From NCBI GenBank assembly GCA_000381565.1, contig KB906725.1:2713093-2777092 (forward strand): 64,000 bases of DNA, in the 5' to 3' direction. A program made the position numbers and the translations under genes. The notes under the pieces were generated by a model. That model was not told the DNA's origin. It made no database searches and saw nothing but the letters and a program-made list of their open reading frames with translations. Positions 1-8,718 of the stretch are shown here, piece by piece. Origin of the DNA: Oxalobacteraceae bacterium AB_14. GTDB lineage: Bacteria; Pseudomonadota; Gammaproteobacteria; Burkholderiales; Burkholderiaceae_D. The stretch's first letter is position 1. Each line of letters starts with the position of its first letter.

Positions 1-2
1 TA

Positions 3-1184
3 TTTCTGATCGCCATGCTGATCATTTTCAGCGTACCGTATCTGATCTGGCGTCTCGGTAACACCGATTATTACGCGCCGCTGGTGGTGGTGCAGATCAT
101 CACCGGCATCCTGCTGGGGCCGGGAATCTTGGGGCGCGCCTATCCGGAGTACTATAGTTTCGTGTTCAACCCGCAGGTGGTGCAGTCGCTGAACGGCATC
201 GCCTGGTGGGCGGTGATGATCTTCGTGATGATCGCCGGCATCGAGCTGGACCTGAAGAAGGCCTGGGAACACCGCCGCGAAAGCGCCATCACCGCCGGCC
301 TGGCGCTGGGCACGCCGCTGCTGTTCGGCTGCGGCGCCGCGCTGGGGCTGGTCGGCTACGCCGGCTGGATGGGGCCGAAAGCGCAGACCTGGCAGTTCGT
401 GCTGGGCATAGGCATGGCCTGCGCCGTGACCGCGCTGCCGATCCTGATCCTGCTGATGGAAAAGCTGGAGATCCTGCGCCAGCCGATCGGCCAGCGCATC
501 CTGCGCTACGCCAGCGTCGACGATATTGCGATCTGGGGCGTGCTGGCGGTAATCCTGCTGGACTGGGACCGGGTCGGCCGCCAATTGGGCTTCCTGCTGG
601 TGTTTGCCGTGGCGACCAAGCTGTTCCGCATGATGATGCTGCGGCTCGAAGAGCGCGACCGCTGGTACATCTCCTTCATCTGGCTGGCCGCCTGCGCCTT
701 CGCGGCCGACTGGGCCGGCCTGCATTTCATGGTCGGCGCCTTCCTGGCCGGCGCCGTGATGGATGCGGACTGGTTCAACCAGGAGAAGATGGACTTCCTG
801 CGCGCCAACGTGCTGATGGCCATCATGCCGGTGTTTTTCCTCAGCACCGGTTTGCGGACCAACTGGGCGATGGGCGGTTCGGCGGTGTTCATCGCGGCGG
901 CGGTGATGCTGGTCGCCTCGGTCAGCGGCAAGCTGGCCGGCATCCACATCGCCGGCAAGATCCTCAAGTGGGGGCCGGGCGAGGCGTCCATCATCGGCTG
1001 GCTGTTGCAGACCAAGGCGCTGATCATGATCATTTTTGTCAACATTTTGCTCGACAAGCAGATCATCACCAGCGAGACCTTCACCGCGCTGTTGCTGATG
1101 GCGATAGGCAGCACCATGCTGACGGTGCCGATGGTCTATCCAAAATTGCAGCGCGTGGCGCAGCTGATCTTCAAAACCAGCTGA
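3..1184 (+). CDS. Cation:proton antiporter (CPA2/Na+/H+ exchanger type), 5' truncated
   Basis: Integral membrane protein expected to exchange a monovalent cation for protons across the inner membrane. The reading frame is open to the left edge of the window with no stop before the first ATG at 15, and the residues ahead of that ATG (FLIA) already continue a hydrophobic helix. The true start is therefore probably outside the window. About eleven hydrophobic helices are visible, with the glycine- and proline-rich GILLGPGILG near the N-terminus and an acidic DD pair in the centre (ASVDDIAIWG), both usual for the Na_H_Exchanger fold. No C-terminal RCK/TrkA-N domain follows, so it is a short form rather than a full KefB/KefC. 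The next gene starts 12 bases downstream. Transported ion not predictable. Confidence 0.8.
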   Translation, partial: FLIAMLIIFSVPYLIWRLGNTDYYAPLVVVQIITGILLGPGILGRAYPEYYSFVFNPQVVQSLNGIAWWAVMIFVMIAGIELDLKKAWEHRRESAITAGLALGTPLLFGCGAALGLVGYAGWMGPKAQTWQFVLGIGMACAVTALPILILLMEKLEILRQPIGQRILRYASVDDIAIWGVLAVILLDWDRVGRQLGFLLVFAVATKLFRMMMLRLEERDRWYISFIWLAACAFAADWAGLHFMVGAFLAGAVMDADWFNQEKMDFLRANVLMAIMPVFFLSTGLRTNWAMGGSAVFIAAAVMLVASVSGKLAGIHIAGKILKWGPGEASIIGWLLQTKALIMIIFVNILLDKQIITSETFTALLLMAIGSTMLTVPMVYPKLQRVAQLIFKTS

Positions 1185-1196
1185 TATAATTGCGGG
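1182..1196 (+). promoter_or_regulatory. Extended -10 promoter directly upstream of the DUF3297 gene
   Basis: TGATATAAT at 1182-1190 is a perfect extended -10 element (TGN plus TATAAT), overlapping the stop codon of the antiporter gene. Only six bases separate it from the ATG at 1197, so transcription would begin at or very close to the start codon. No convincing -35 hexamer is present, which is normal for extended -10 promoters. Inference from sequence only. Confidence 0.5.
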
Positions 1197-1445
1197 ATGA
1201 ACGATACTACCCAACTCCCTCCATTGCCGGATCGTCTGTCGATCGACCCGCGCAGCAAATTCCACGTTGCCGCCGTGTTCGAACACGATGTGGGCATCCG
1301 TTTTAACGATAAAGAACGCCTGGACGTTGATGAGTACTGCATCAGCGAAGGCTGGATCAAGGTCCCGGCCGGCAAGAGCCTGGACCGCTTCGGTAACCCG
1401 ATGCTGATCAAGCTCAAGGGCAAAGTCGAAGCCTTCTATCGTTAA
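1197..1445 (+). CDS. DUF3297 family protein
   Basis: Small soluble protein of 82 residues matching from memory the conserved proteobacterial DUF3297 family, whose function is unknown. It has no signal peptide or membrane segment and is rich in charged residues, with the conserved-looking stretches RSKFHVAAVFEHDVGIRFN and WIKVPAGKSLDRFGNPM. There is no Shine-Dalgarno sequence at normal spacing ahead of the ATG; instead an extended -10 box ends six bases upstream, suggesting a leaderless transcript. A strong terminator follows at 1464-1506. Confidence 0.8.
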   Translation: MNDTTQLPPLPDRLSIDPRSKFHVAAVFEHDVGIRFNDKERLDVDEYCISEGWIKVPAGKSLDRFGNPMLIKLKGKVEAFYR

Positions 1446-1463
1446 TTCTTCCGATGCAATAAG

Positions 1464-1506
1464 AAAACCACCTGCCTGAACGCGTTCAGCCCAGGTGGTT
1501 TTTTTA
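1464..1506. terminator. Bidirectional rho-independent terminator
   Basis: An 11-bp perfect stem (1464-1474 pairing with 1492-1502) encloses a second palindrome, CTGAACGCGTTCAG (1476-1489). T-runs follow the stem on both strands. It ends the DUF3297 gene on the plus strand and the TonB receptor gene, whose stop is at 1515, on the minus strand. Confidence 0.9.
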
Positions 1507-1514
1507 TGCGCCGA

Positions 1515-4500
1515 TCAGAACCGGTGGTTGTACTCCGCCGTGAAGCGCACCTGGCGTTCCGGCGCGCGGCCCAGCACCTGGTTGTAGTACGCGCTGACCG
1601 TCCCCGGACCCGAGTTGTAGCCCGGCTGCGTGGCCAGGTCGGTCTGCTGGTTCAACAGGTTGAACACGTCCGCCTTCAAGCTCAGGCCCTTGAGCCAGCG
1701 CGGCATGTAGGTCGCGTTCAGCGCCAGCCGCACGTCGGTCGGCAGCGTGCCGGCGGAGCCGCGCGGCGCCAGCTTCTCGTCGCAATAGAAGGTGGCGGAG
1801 CCGTACCAGGCGGCCGGGTTGTTGTTCACGTCGAGCGCCTTGGGCAGGTTGCCGATGCAGGACTTGGGCGCGCCGGTGGCGATGTTGAGGTTGCCGCCCA
1901 CGCGCCATTCCGGCGTCAGCTCGTAGTAGCCATACGCCTTCAGCACCTGCGTGTGGTTGTTGGGCAGCAGGCCGTTGGCGCCGGTCATCAGCTCCGGATA
2001 GTCGAAGGCGGTGGTGGCGGCCAGGTCGGCCTGGCCGATGTCGGACGCCACCTGGCCTTCCATATTGCCCCGGCTGCGCGACAGCGTGTAATTGACCTTG
2101 CCGTACCAGCCTTCGCGCAGCGGATGTTCAAGGAAGAAGTCCAGCGCCGTGTAGATGCGCTGTACTTTCGGCAGGCCCAGGTCGTCCGCCGTCAGCGGCA
2201 CGGTCACCAGCTTGCCGTCGCGGCGCAGGTCCAGCACCAGCGTGTTGTCGCGGCCTGGATTGATCAGCAGGCAGGGCATGTTGTACTTGCTGGCGTCGAC
2301 GTTGTTGCGCTTGGCCCAGGCATCCACCGGACGCTGGTCGCACCAGTCTTCGATGGTGTTGCGCAGCGTGCGGTAGGTGAACTTGGCGCCGGCGGTGTAG
2401 GCCGGCGTCAGCGCCGCTTCGATGCCCAGCGCCAGTTCATCCTGGTAGGTGGCGCCCAGGCTGCTGGCCGCCACCTGGTGCGGGTCCTTGGCCTGGCCCC
2501 ACTCGTTGCCGCCCGAGACAGGCGGGCTGATTTCATTCAGGCCGGTCGGCACGCCGGTCTTGGGATCGACGCCGGTGTAGGTGAAGTAGTGGTCGATGTG
2601 GATCGGATTGCCGGCCAGGCGCAGCGCCACGCTGGTCGGAATCTGCAGGTGGTAGCGGCCGGCGTTGGCGAACAGTTTCATGCTGCTGTCGCCGCGCGCG
2701 TCCCATGATGCGCCCAGGCGCGGCGCCAGCATGTGGCGCTGTTCGGCGTACGGCACGCCGAAGCTGTTCTTGTTGGTGAACTGTTCGTTGCGCAGGCCCA
2801 GGTCCAGCAGCAGCGTGTTGGTGATCTGCCAGCGGTCCTGCACATACTGCGCGCTCTGGTCGGTGTGCGGCGTGGCCGAATCGCTCTGGTGGTATTCGTT
2901 CACATAGTAGCCTTGGGCGCCGTAGCCGCCGCCGGATGCCGGCGAGCGGCCGCCCGGCACCGTCGAATTCGGATTGGACGCGCGGGAGTAAATCCAGCTG
3001 CCGCCACCGGCCAGCGAGGAACCGTTGATCGACGAAACGTTGTTGCGGTCGACGCCGGCGCGCAGCGCATGGTCGCCCAGCTTGTATTCGACGTCCAGCC
3101 GCAGCGTCGATTGCTGGTCTTCCGCATTGGCCACCTGGATGGTGCCGCCTATCGTTTGCGGGTTGTTGTAGCTCAGTCCCGGCACCTGCGCGTTCACCGG
3201 GGCGCTGACCTGGTACACGCCCGGCACATAGCCTTCCACGCTCTGCGGATAGGTCGACTTGAAGCGGCCGGCCAATGCGGTCACGGTCAGGCGGTCGCCC
3301 AGGTAGCCGGTGTATTTCAGGACCGAGTCGTTGGTGATGGCGGCGTCGCCGGTCACGCCGCCGGCGCGCGTGTTGTTGCGCTGGAGCGTGGCGTAGCCGA
3401 AGCCGTAGTTCTGCTGGGTTTTCTTGTACTCGTCGTGGATCTGGGTGAATTCGAGACGGTGGTCGTCGCTGATGTTGTAGTCCAGCTTGAGCAGGTAGCG
3501 TGGCGTGCGGGTCTGGCGTTCGGTCCAGCCGTTGGCCTTGTTGGTCGCATCGGAATCCTTGCTGATGTAACCGGTGGTGAAGCGGTCCTGTTCCAGGTTG
3601 GCGAACACGAACAGCTTGTCCTTGATCAGTGGCCCGCCGACATACACGCTGCCGAAAACATCGGTGGCGTTGTTGGCGCCGCGGTAGGTCAGCAGCTTGC
3701 CGTCGGTGGCGGGGTTGGCGCCGGTCTGCGGATAGTAGGTGTCCTCCGGCTTGGCGCGCAGCCAGTTGGGCGTGTACTGCAGCACCGCGCCGGCGTCCCA
3801 GTGGTTGGTGCCGCTCTTGGTGGTGATGTTGACCACGCCGCCGGTGGAGCGGCCGAATTCGGCGCTGTAGCCGCCTTGCAGGATCTGCGCCTGCGCGATG
3901 GCGAAGAAGGGCAGCGTGGTCGAGCCGATCTGCTTGTACACATTGGTGACCGGGAAGCCGTTGATGTAGTACGAGTTCTCCGACACGCCGGCGCCGCCGA
4001 AGCTGTCGCCGCCGATGCGCGGATTGCCGCGCGAGGTGCCGGGCGCCAGCTGGATGATGCCCGACAGGCTTTGCGCCACCGGCAGCGCCGCCAGTTCGCG
4101 CGCGGTGAACACGGCGCCGTTGTTGGTGTTGCTGACGTCGATGCTGCGGCGACGGCTCGACACGGTGACCGCCTGGATGGCGTCGAACGAGGCTTCGACA
4201 CCCTGGCCGATCAAGGCTTCCACTTCCAGCGTGCGTTCGATGTCGTCGCCGCGCATCAGCATGACCTTGTAAATGCCGGGCTGCATGGAGGTGGCCTGAT
4301 AGCGTCCGCTGGCATCGGGATGGACGATGCGGCGCGCGCCGGTGGCCGTGTTCTCCAGCACCACGCTGGCTCCCTTTGCATTGGCTATCTGGCCGAAGAT
4401 GGTGCCGGTGGCGTTTGATTGGGCGTAGGCTGGTGCGACCAAACCGCCTGACAAAAGGGCGCCGCCGAATGCCAGTGCGAGGGCGTGGGCGACGAGTGTC

Positions 4501-4529
4501 ATCCGGGCGCGGTGGGTGGATTTCTTCAT
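1515..4529 (-). CDS. TonB-dependent receptor, Oar-like, with N-terminal carboxypeptidase-regulatory-like domain
   Basis: Outer-membrane beta-barrel of 1004 residues for TonB-driven uptake of a large substrate. Residues 1-36 are a signal peptide ending AYAQS. A CarboxypepD-regulatory-like beta domain follows (about 40-110), then the plug domain (about 115-240, with FGRSTGGVVNITTKSGTN), then the barrel, ending in an aromatic-rich strand with terminal phenylalanine (EYNHRF). The start ATG is preceded by CAGGAGACATC, a good ribosome-binding site. It is the last gene of a leftward series with a LysR regulator, a GH97 enzyme and a second glycosidase, so the likely ligand is an oligosaccharide. Oar-type receptors can also take up peptides; the substrate is inferred from neighbours only. 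Confidence 0.88.
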   Translation of the reverse strand: MKKSTHRARMTLVAHALALAFGGALLSGGLVAPAYAQSNATGTIFGQIANAKGASVVLENTATGARRIVHPDASGRYQATSMQPGIYKVMLMRGDDIERTLEVEALIGQGVEASFDAIQAVTVSSRRRSIDVSNTNNGAVFTARELAALPVAQSLSGIIQLAPGTSRGNPRIGGDSFGGAGVSENSYYINGFPVTNVYKQIGSTTLPFFAIAQAQILQGGYSAEFGRSTGGVVNITTKSGTNHWDAGAVLQYTPNWLRAKPEDTYYPQTGANPATDGKLLTYRGANNATDVFGSVYVGGPLIKDKLFVFANLEQDRFTTGYISKDSDATNKANGWTERQTRTPRYLLKLDYNISDDHRLEFTQIHDEYKKTQQNYGFGYATLQRNNTRAGGVTGDAAITNDSVLKYTGYLGDRLTVTALAGRFKSTYPQSVEGYVPGVYQVSAPVNAQVPGLSYNNPQTIGGTIQVANAEDQQSTLRLDVEYKLGDHALRAGVDRNNVSSINGSSLAGGGSWIYSRASNPNSTVPGGRSPASGGGYGAQGYYVNEYHQSDSATPHTDQSAQYVQDRWQITNTLLLDLGLRNEQFTNKNSFGVPYAEQRHMLAPRLGASWDARGDSSMKLFANAGRYHLQIPTSVALRLAGNPIHIDHYFTYTGVDPKTGVPTGLNEISPPVSGGNEWGQAKDPHQVAASSLGATYQDELALGIEAALTPAYTAGAKFTYRTLRNTIEDWCDQRPVDAWAKRNNVDASKYNMPCLLINPGRDNTLVLDLRRDGKLVTVPLTADDLGLPKVQRIYTALDFFLEHPLREGWYGKVNYTLSRSRGNMEGQVASDIGQADLAATTAFDYPELMTGANGLLPNNHTQVLKAYGYYELTPEWRVGGNLNIATGAPKSCIGNLPKALDVNNNPAAWYGSATFYCDEKLAPRGSAGTLPTDVRLALNATYMPRWLKGLSLKADVFNLLNQQTDLATQPGYNSGPGTVSAYYNQVLGRAPERQVRFTAEYNHRF

Positions 4530-4555
4530 GATGTCTCCTGATCGTTATTATGATG

Positions 4556-4578
4556 ATCGGCCGCCGCAGGCGGCCGAT
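4556..4578. other. Intercistronic hairpin upstream of the TonB receptor gene
   Basis: A 9-bp perfect inverted repeat (4556-4564 with 4570-4578, GC-rich, loop of five) lies between the glycosidase and receptor genes, 26 bases ahead of the receptor start. There is no T-run. It could stabilise or attenuate the polycistronic mRNA. Function inferred. Confidence 0.5.
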
Positions 4579-4653
4579 GGAGACATACTAGGCAAGGCGG
4601 GGATTGCAATCTAATGAATGTTTAGCCACCACCATTGCTGAAAACGATATGCA

Positions 4654-6675
4654 TTAATTTGGAAGCGTGATCTGCAACGGCGCCTTGCCGTTCCAGGCCT
4701 GATCCAGCACGGTCTTGCCGTTCAGGCGCACCAGCACGCGTTGCGCCGTCTGGCCTGGCCGCAGGCGCGTGGTGACCAGGTCGAGGCCTTCGCCCTGGTC
4801 GCCCGCGCCGAACGCGCGTATGCGCCGCAAGGCCATGCGTGGCCAGCCCCTGGGCAGGCGCGGCGCGAAACTGAAGCTGCGCAAACCGGTCGGCTCGATG
4901 CCGAACAGGCCTTCCGTCATCACCCGCGCATACAGGCCGCTTTCCGCCGACAGGTGGCGCTGCCGGCCTTCCGGCCACGCCTCCACCGCATACGGCACGT
5001 GCTCGCCCAGCAGGCGGCGGCCGGAGTAGTAGCGCAGGTAGGGCATGGTGCGTTCCAGTTCGCCCGCCTTCAGCAGGCCGCGCAGCGTGTACAGCGTGGC
5101 GCGGTCCCAGAAGGTCTGGTCGCCGGCCTCGGTCAGCACGCCGTTCTCGGACCACAGCATCGGCGACAGCAGTGCGTCGATGGTGCCGCGCTGGCGTTCC
5201 GTGATGCCGAACGCCAGCGGCAGCGCGATCCACGCGCGCAGCTTGTCGTTGCCGGCGTAGTAGCGGTAGGTGTCGTAGCCGCTCATATTGGCGCCGAAGT
5301 AGCGTTCGATGGCGGCACGCTGGTTCTGCGCCTCCTGTTGCAGCGCGGCGGCGCGCGGTTGGTCGCCCAGCGCTGCGTTCAGGCGCGCGGCGCCGGTCAG
5401 GCCGCCGTAGGCCAGCACGTTGGTCGACAGGTTGGCTTTGCCGGCCGGGAAGCGGCCTTCCAGTTCATCGCTGTCGGAATGGACGATGCCGTCGCCGTCG
5501 CGCTGGCGGCGGGTGAATTCCAGGCACCAGTCGATCAGGGGCAGCAGCTGGCGCGCGGTGCCGGCGTCGCCCTGCGCCAGCGCGAACTGGCTGGCGCCGT
5601 AGGAAATCATGGCGCAGTCGCCACGGTCGCCGGCGCCGTTCCAGTAGCCGCGTCCCTCGGCGATGATGGAGGAGGGCAGCGGCTTGTATTCCGGATTCAT
5701 ATAGCGCGCGAACAGGCCGAAGCTGGTGATCGCGCTCTGCACGGCGGCGCGGTCGCCCAGGTAGGGGAAGAAGGGATTGACATATTCCGCCTGGTCGTTG
5801 GCCCAGACGGCGGCGTAGTAGCGGGTGCCGCCCGGCGAGTGCAGCAGCCCTCCGCGCGTGGCGAACACGCTTTCGGCGGCGCGCACTTTGGAGAAAGCGA
5901 ACATGGCGTCGAGCACCGGGTCCGGCGTTTCCAGCACCAGGTCTCCGCGCCACTGCGCCACCTTGCGGGCGCGCGCCTGCAAAGCTTCTTCGCCGTCCAC
6001 GTACACCATTTCGTTTTGCAGGCGGCCGCTGACGATCACGTCCACGTGCGCGCGCGCGCCCGGCGCCAGCGTGCCTTCGCGCGCCGCCGACTGCACGGCG
6101 ATGACGTAGGCGCCGTGCGTGCCGCGGTCGGCGGGCGTGGCCTCGCTGTTGTCCAGCGCGGCGAAGCTGTAGCGGCGCGCCGTCTTGCCGTGGTTGACCA
6201 GCTCCAGCCGCTCCACCAGCGCCGGCTCGTCCGGCGACGGCGTCAGCGTGCGGGTCAGCAGCAGGCCAGGCGCCAGCTGGGATTGCAGGCTGAGACGGCC
6301 GTCGAAGCGCACCTGTTGCAGATGCTCGGCGGCGGCCGGCGCGCCGTCGATCATGATGGCGGGCGTGGCCTCGGGGCCGAACTTGCGTATCAGGCTGGCG
6401 TGCGTGTCGTCCGGGATGGTGCGCAGCATCGGCCATACCACGGTGCGGGTCAGCAGCAGCGTGCCGTCGGCCTGGCTGCCGTAGTCGATCACCGCCGATA
6501 CCTGGCGGCCGCTCATCTCCAGCTGGTCGCGGTGGGTGTCGCCGACCTGCCAGCGGATCGCGTTGCCGTCGATCTGCCAGCGCGGCGTGAAGGCTGGCGG
6601 CGCGGCCTGCGCCAGGCTGGCCGCAAGCAGCGCTGCGGCCAAGGTGGTGCGGCGCGTGCGTAAAAATTTTTGCAT
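4654..6675 (-). CDS. Secreted six-hairpin glycosidase-like protein
   Basis: Predicted periplasmic glycoside hydrolase of 673 residues. A signal peptide occupies about residues 1-24 (basic start, alanine-rich core, AQAAP). The N-terminal half is a beta-sandwich-like region; the second half looks like an alpha/alpha six-barrel catalytic domain, with YYAAVWANDQAEYVNPFFP (about 285-303), WNGAGDRGD, HSDSDELEGRF, and a late segment resembling GH65/78/95-type C-termini (ESGLYARVMTEGLFGIEPTG). I could not place it in one CAZy family. It starts 13 bases after the GH97 gene with AAGGAGAA ahead of the ATG, so the two are cotranscribed and probably act on the same glycan. Confidence 0.65.
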   Translation of the reverse strand: MQKFLRTRRTTLAAALLAASLAQAAPPAFTPRWQIDGNAIRWQVGDTHRDQLEMSGRQVSAVIDYGSQADGTLLLTRTVVWPMLRTIPDDTHASLIRKFGPEATPAIMIDGAPAAAEHLQQVRFDGRLSLQSQLAPGLLLTRTLTPSPDEPALVERLELVNHGKTARRYSFAALDNSEATPADRGTHGAYVIAVQSAAREGTLAPGARAHVDVIVSGRLQNEMVYVDGEEALQARARKVAQWRGDLVLETPDPVLDAMFAFSKVRAAESVFATRGGLLHSPGGTRYYAAVWANDQAEYVNPFFPYLGDRAAVQSAITSFGLFARYMNPEYKPLPSSIIAEGRGYWNGAGDRGDCAMISYGASQFALAQGDAGTARQLLPLIDWCLEFTRRQRDGDGIVHSDSDELEGRFPAGKANLSTNVLAYGGLTGAARLNAALGDQPRAAALQQEAQNQRAAIERYFGANMSGYDTYRYYAGNDKLRAWIALPLAFGITERQRGTIDALLSPMLWSENGVLTEAGDQTFWDRATLYTLRGLLKAGELERTMPYLRYYSGRRLLGEHVPYAVEAWPEGRQRHLSAESGLYARVMTEGLFGIEPTGLRSFSFAPRLPRGWPRMALRRIRAFGAGDQGEGLDLVTTRLRPGQTAQRVLVRLNGKTVLDQAWNGKAPLQITLPN

Positions 6676-6688
6676 GCTGACGTTCTCC

Positions 6689-8653
6689 TTATTTTGCAGG
6701 CGTGGCAGGGCGGATGATGGCGGCCCAGCCGCCGCCTGGCGCCAGGCGCATGGTGAGGCGGCTGGCGCGGCTCACGCTGGCGCTGCCGGCCTGCACGTCG
6801 GTGGCGAAGATCGCCGCGTTCGGGCCGTCCTCCATGCTGCTCATCTGGTAGCTGCCTTCGCCCAGGAAGGACAGGTCGAGCGCCAGTTCGCGGGCGTCGG
6901 CGCCGGTCATGGCGCCCACGTACCAGGTGTCGCCATGGCGGCGCGCCATGGCCAGGTAGCGGCCCAGTTCCGCGTGCAGCACGCGGCTTTCGTCCCACTC
7001 CACCGGCACCTGGCGGATGAAGGCCAGCGACGAGGGATAGGCGCGGTATTGCGACGGGCTGTCGGCCAGCATCTGCAAGGGACTTTCATAGATCACGTAC
7101 ATCGCCAACTGGTGCGCGCGCGTGCCCTGGCTCATGGGGCGGTCGAAGCTGGCCACGAAGTCCTTGCGGTGGGCGTTGCTCATGGCGCCGGGGGTGTAGT
7201 CCATCGGGCCGGCGAACATGCGGATGAAGGGCACGGTGACGTCGTGCTCCGGGGTCTGCTTGTCGGTCCACTTGTCGTTCTCCAGTCCCTTCACGCCTTC
7301 GAAGGTGAGTACGTTCGGCCAGGTGCGTTGCAGTCCGCTGGGCTTGAAGCTGCCGTGGAAGTCCACCAGCAGCTTGCGCGAGGCCGCTTCACGCGCCACG
7401 CGCTCGTAGTAGTTGACCATCCACTGGTCGGCGCGCTGCATGAAGTCGACCTTGATGCCGGCCGCGCCCCAGCGCGCAAACTGGTCCAGCGCCGCCGTCA
7501 TCTGGGTGTCCAGCGTTTTCCACGATACCCACAGGATGATGCCGACGCCGCGTTCCTTCGCATGCGCCATCAGCGCCGGCATGTCGATCGCCGGCTTGAC
7601 CGCCAGCAGGTCGCCCAGCTCATACCAGCCTTCGTCCATGATGATGTATTCGAGGCCGTTCTCCGCCGCGAAGTCGATGTAGTGGCGATAGGTGCGCGTG
7701 TCGATGCCGGACTTGAACGGCACGTTGTACAGGTGGTTGCCGTTGTACCAGTCCCACGCCACCTTGCCCGGCTTGATCCAGTCGGTCTGCTTCAGCTCCT
7801 GGGCGTCGGCCAGCAGGTAGGGCATCTGGTTCAGCAGCAGGCCGCCGGCGTCGGCGGCGATGCCCATGATGCGCCACGGGTAGGCGCGGGTGCCGGCGGT
7901 GCGCGCGATGTAGGGCGCTTCCTGCGTCACCGGCACGTTGCGGTCGTCGCGCGCGGTGTCGGCCAGCGCCACTTTCGGGAACACGGCGCGCAGGCCGTCC
8001 GCCTCGCCGTGCAGGTACATGCCGGGATAGTCGCGCAGGCCCGATTCGGTCAGCACCAGGTGCGCGCCGCCGCTGCGCACCAGCGCCGGCACGCCCACCA
8101 GTTTGCCCGCCGCCTCGCTGACGGCCAGCGGCTGGTAATAGTGCTCGTTATGCGACTGCATGGACTTCTCCTGCGGCCAATACAGCGTGTCCTGCGGCCG
8201 CACGTGGACGCCCGCCAGTTCGTCCTCCACCGTCACCTGGCCGGGCAGCTCGGTGCGGAAGCGGTAGGCGACGCCTTCGTCGTAGGCGCGCACCTCCAGC
8301 GTGTAGCCGCCGGCGAAGTCCAGCTGCAATGCGTTGTAGTGGTCGCGCACCTGGCGCGATTTCTGCGCCACCACGGGGCGCACCGTGGTGTCGATGCTGG
8401 TGCGCTGCTGCCTGGTCAGGCGCGGATGGTCGCCCAGCGTGCCGATGCCGCTCAGTTTCAGGCCGATCGCGGAGGGCAGCACCAGCTGGGCGTCGCGATG
8501 GCTGACCGCCAGCGTCAGCTGCTCGCCGGTGTCGATGGTGACGCGCAGCTGGCGGTCGGGCGAATTAAGTTCCAGCAGGTTGGCGGCCTGGCTGGCCAGC
8601 GGCGCGATCAGGAACAGCGCGCCGAGGCGGCGCGCAAAGGACAGGTGTTTCAA
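6689..8653 (-). CDS. Glycoside hydrolase family 97, predicted retaining alpha-galactosidase type
   Basis: Periplasmic exo-alpha-glycosidase of 654 residues. A signal peptide spans about 1-23 (ending SQAAN), then the GH97 N-terminal beta-super-sandwich (to about 280), then a TIM barrel (EYIIMDEGW at 335-343) and a C-terminal beta domain. GH97 contains inverting alpha-glucosidases (SusB) and retaining alpha-galactosidases. The latter use an Asp in a KVDF motif as nucleophile and a Glu about 50 residues later as acid/base. Here D403 (GIKVDFM) and E452 (TFEGVKG) fit the retaining class. The start codon is TTG, chosen because GGGAG lies seven bases upstream and the signal peptide begins there. It lies between the LysR regulator and the second glycosidase gene. 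Confidence 0.85.
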   Translation of the reverse strand: MKHLSFARRLGALFLIAPLASQAANLLELNSPDRQLRVTIDTGEQLTLAVSHRDAQLVLPSAIGLKLSGIGTLGDHPRLTRQQRTSIDTTVRPVVAQKSRQVRDHYNALQLDFAGGYTLEVRAYDEGVAYRFRTELPGQVTVEDELAGVHVRPQDTLYWPQEKSMQSHNEHYYQPLAVSEAAGKLVGVPALVRSGGAHLVLTESGLRDYPGMYLHGEADGLRAVFPKVALADTARDDRNVPVTQEAPYIARTAGTRAYPWRIMGIAADAGGLLLNQMPYLLADAQELKQTDWIKPGKVAWDWYNGNHLYNVPFKSGIDTRTYRHYIDFAAENGLEYIIMDEGWYELGDLLAVKPAIDMPALMAHAKERGVGIILWVSWKTLDTQMTAALDQFARWGAAGIKVDFMQRADQWMVNYYERVAREAASRKLLVDFHGSFKPSGLQRTWPNVLTFEGVKGLENDKWTDKQTPEHDVTVPFIRMFAGPMDYTPGAMSNAHRKDFVASFDRPMSQGTRAHQLAMYVIYESPLQMLADSPSQYRAYPSSLAFIRQVPVEWDESRVLHAELGRYLAMARRHGDTWYVGAMTGADARELALDLSFLGEGSYQMSSMEDGPNAAIFATDVQAGSASVSRASRLTMRLAPGGGWAAIIRPATPAK

Positions 8654-8718
8654 GGCAGTCTCCCTATAGGTGTTTTTGGCATGCTATGCGCGCCAGGCCA
8701 TGGCAGTCCATTCACCTT

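Noticed and set aside
2733..4418. Long plus-strand frame opposite the TonB receptor gene
   Set aside because: Antisense shadow of a well-supported gene, low-complexity composition and no family resemblance.
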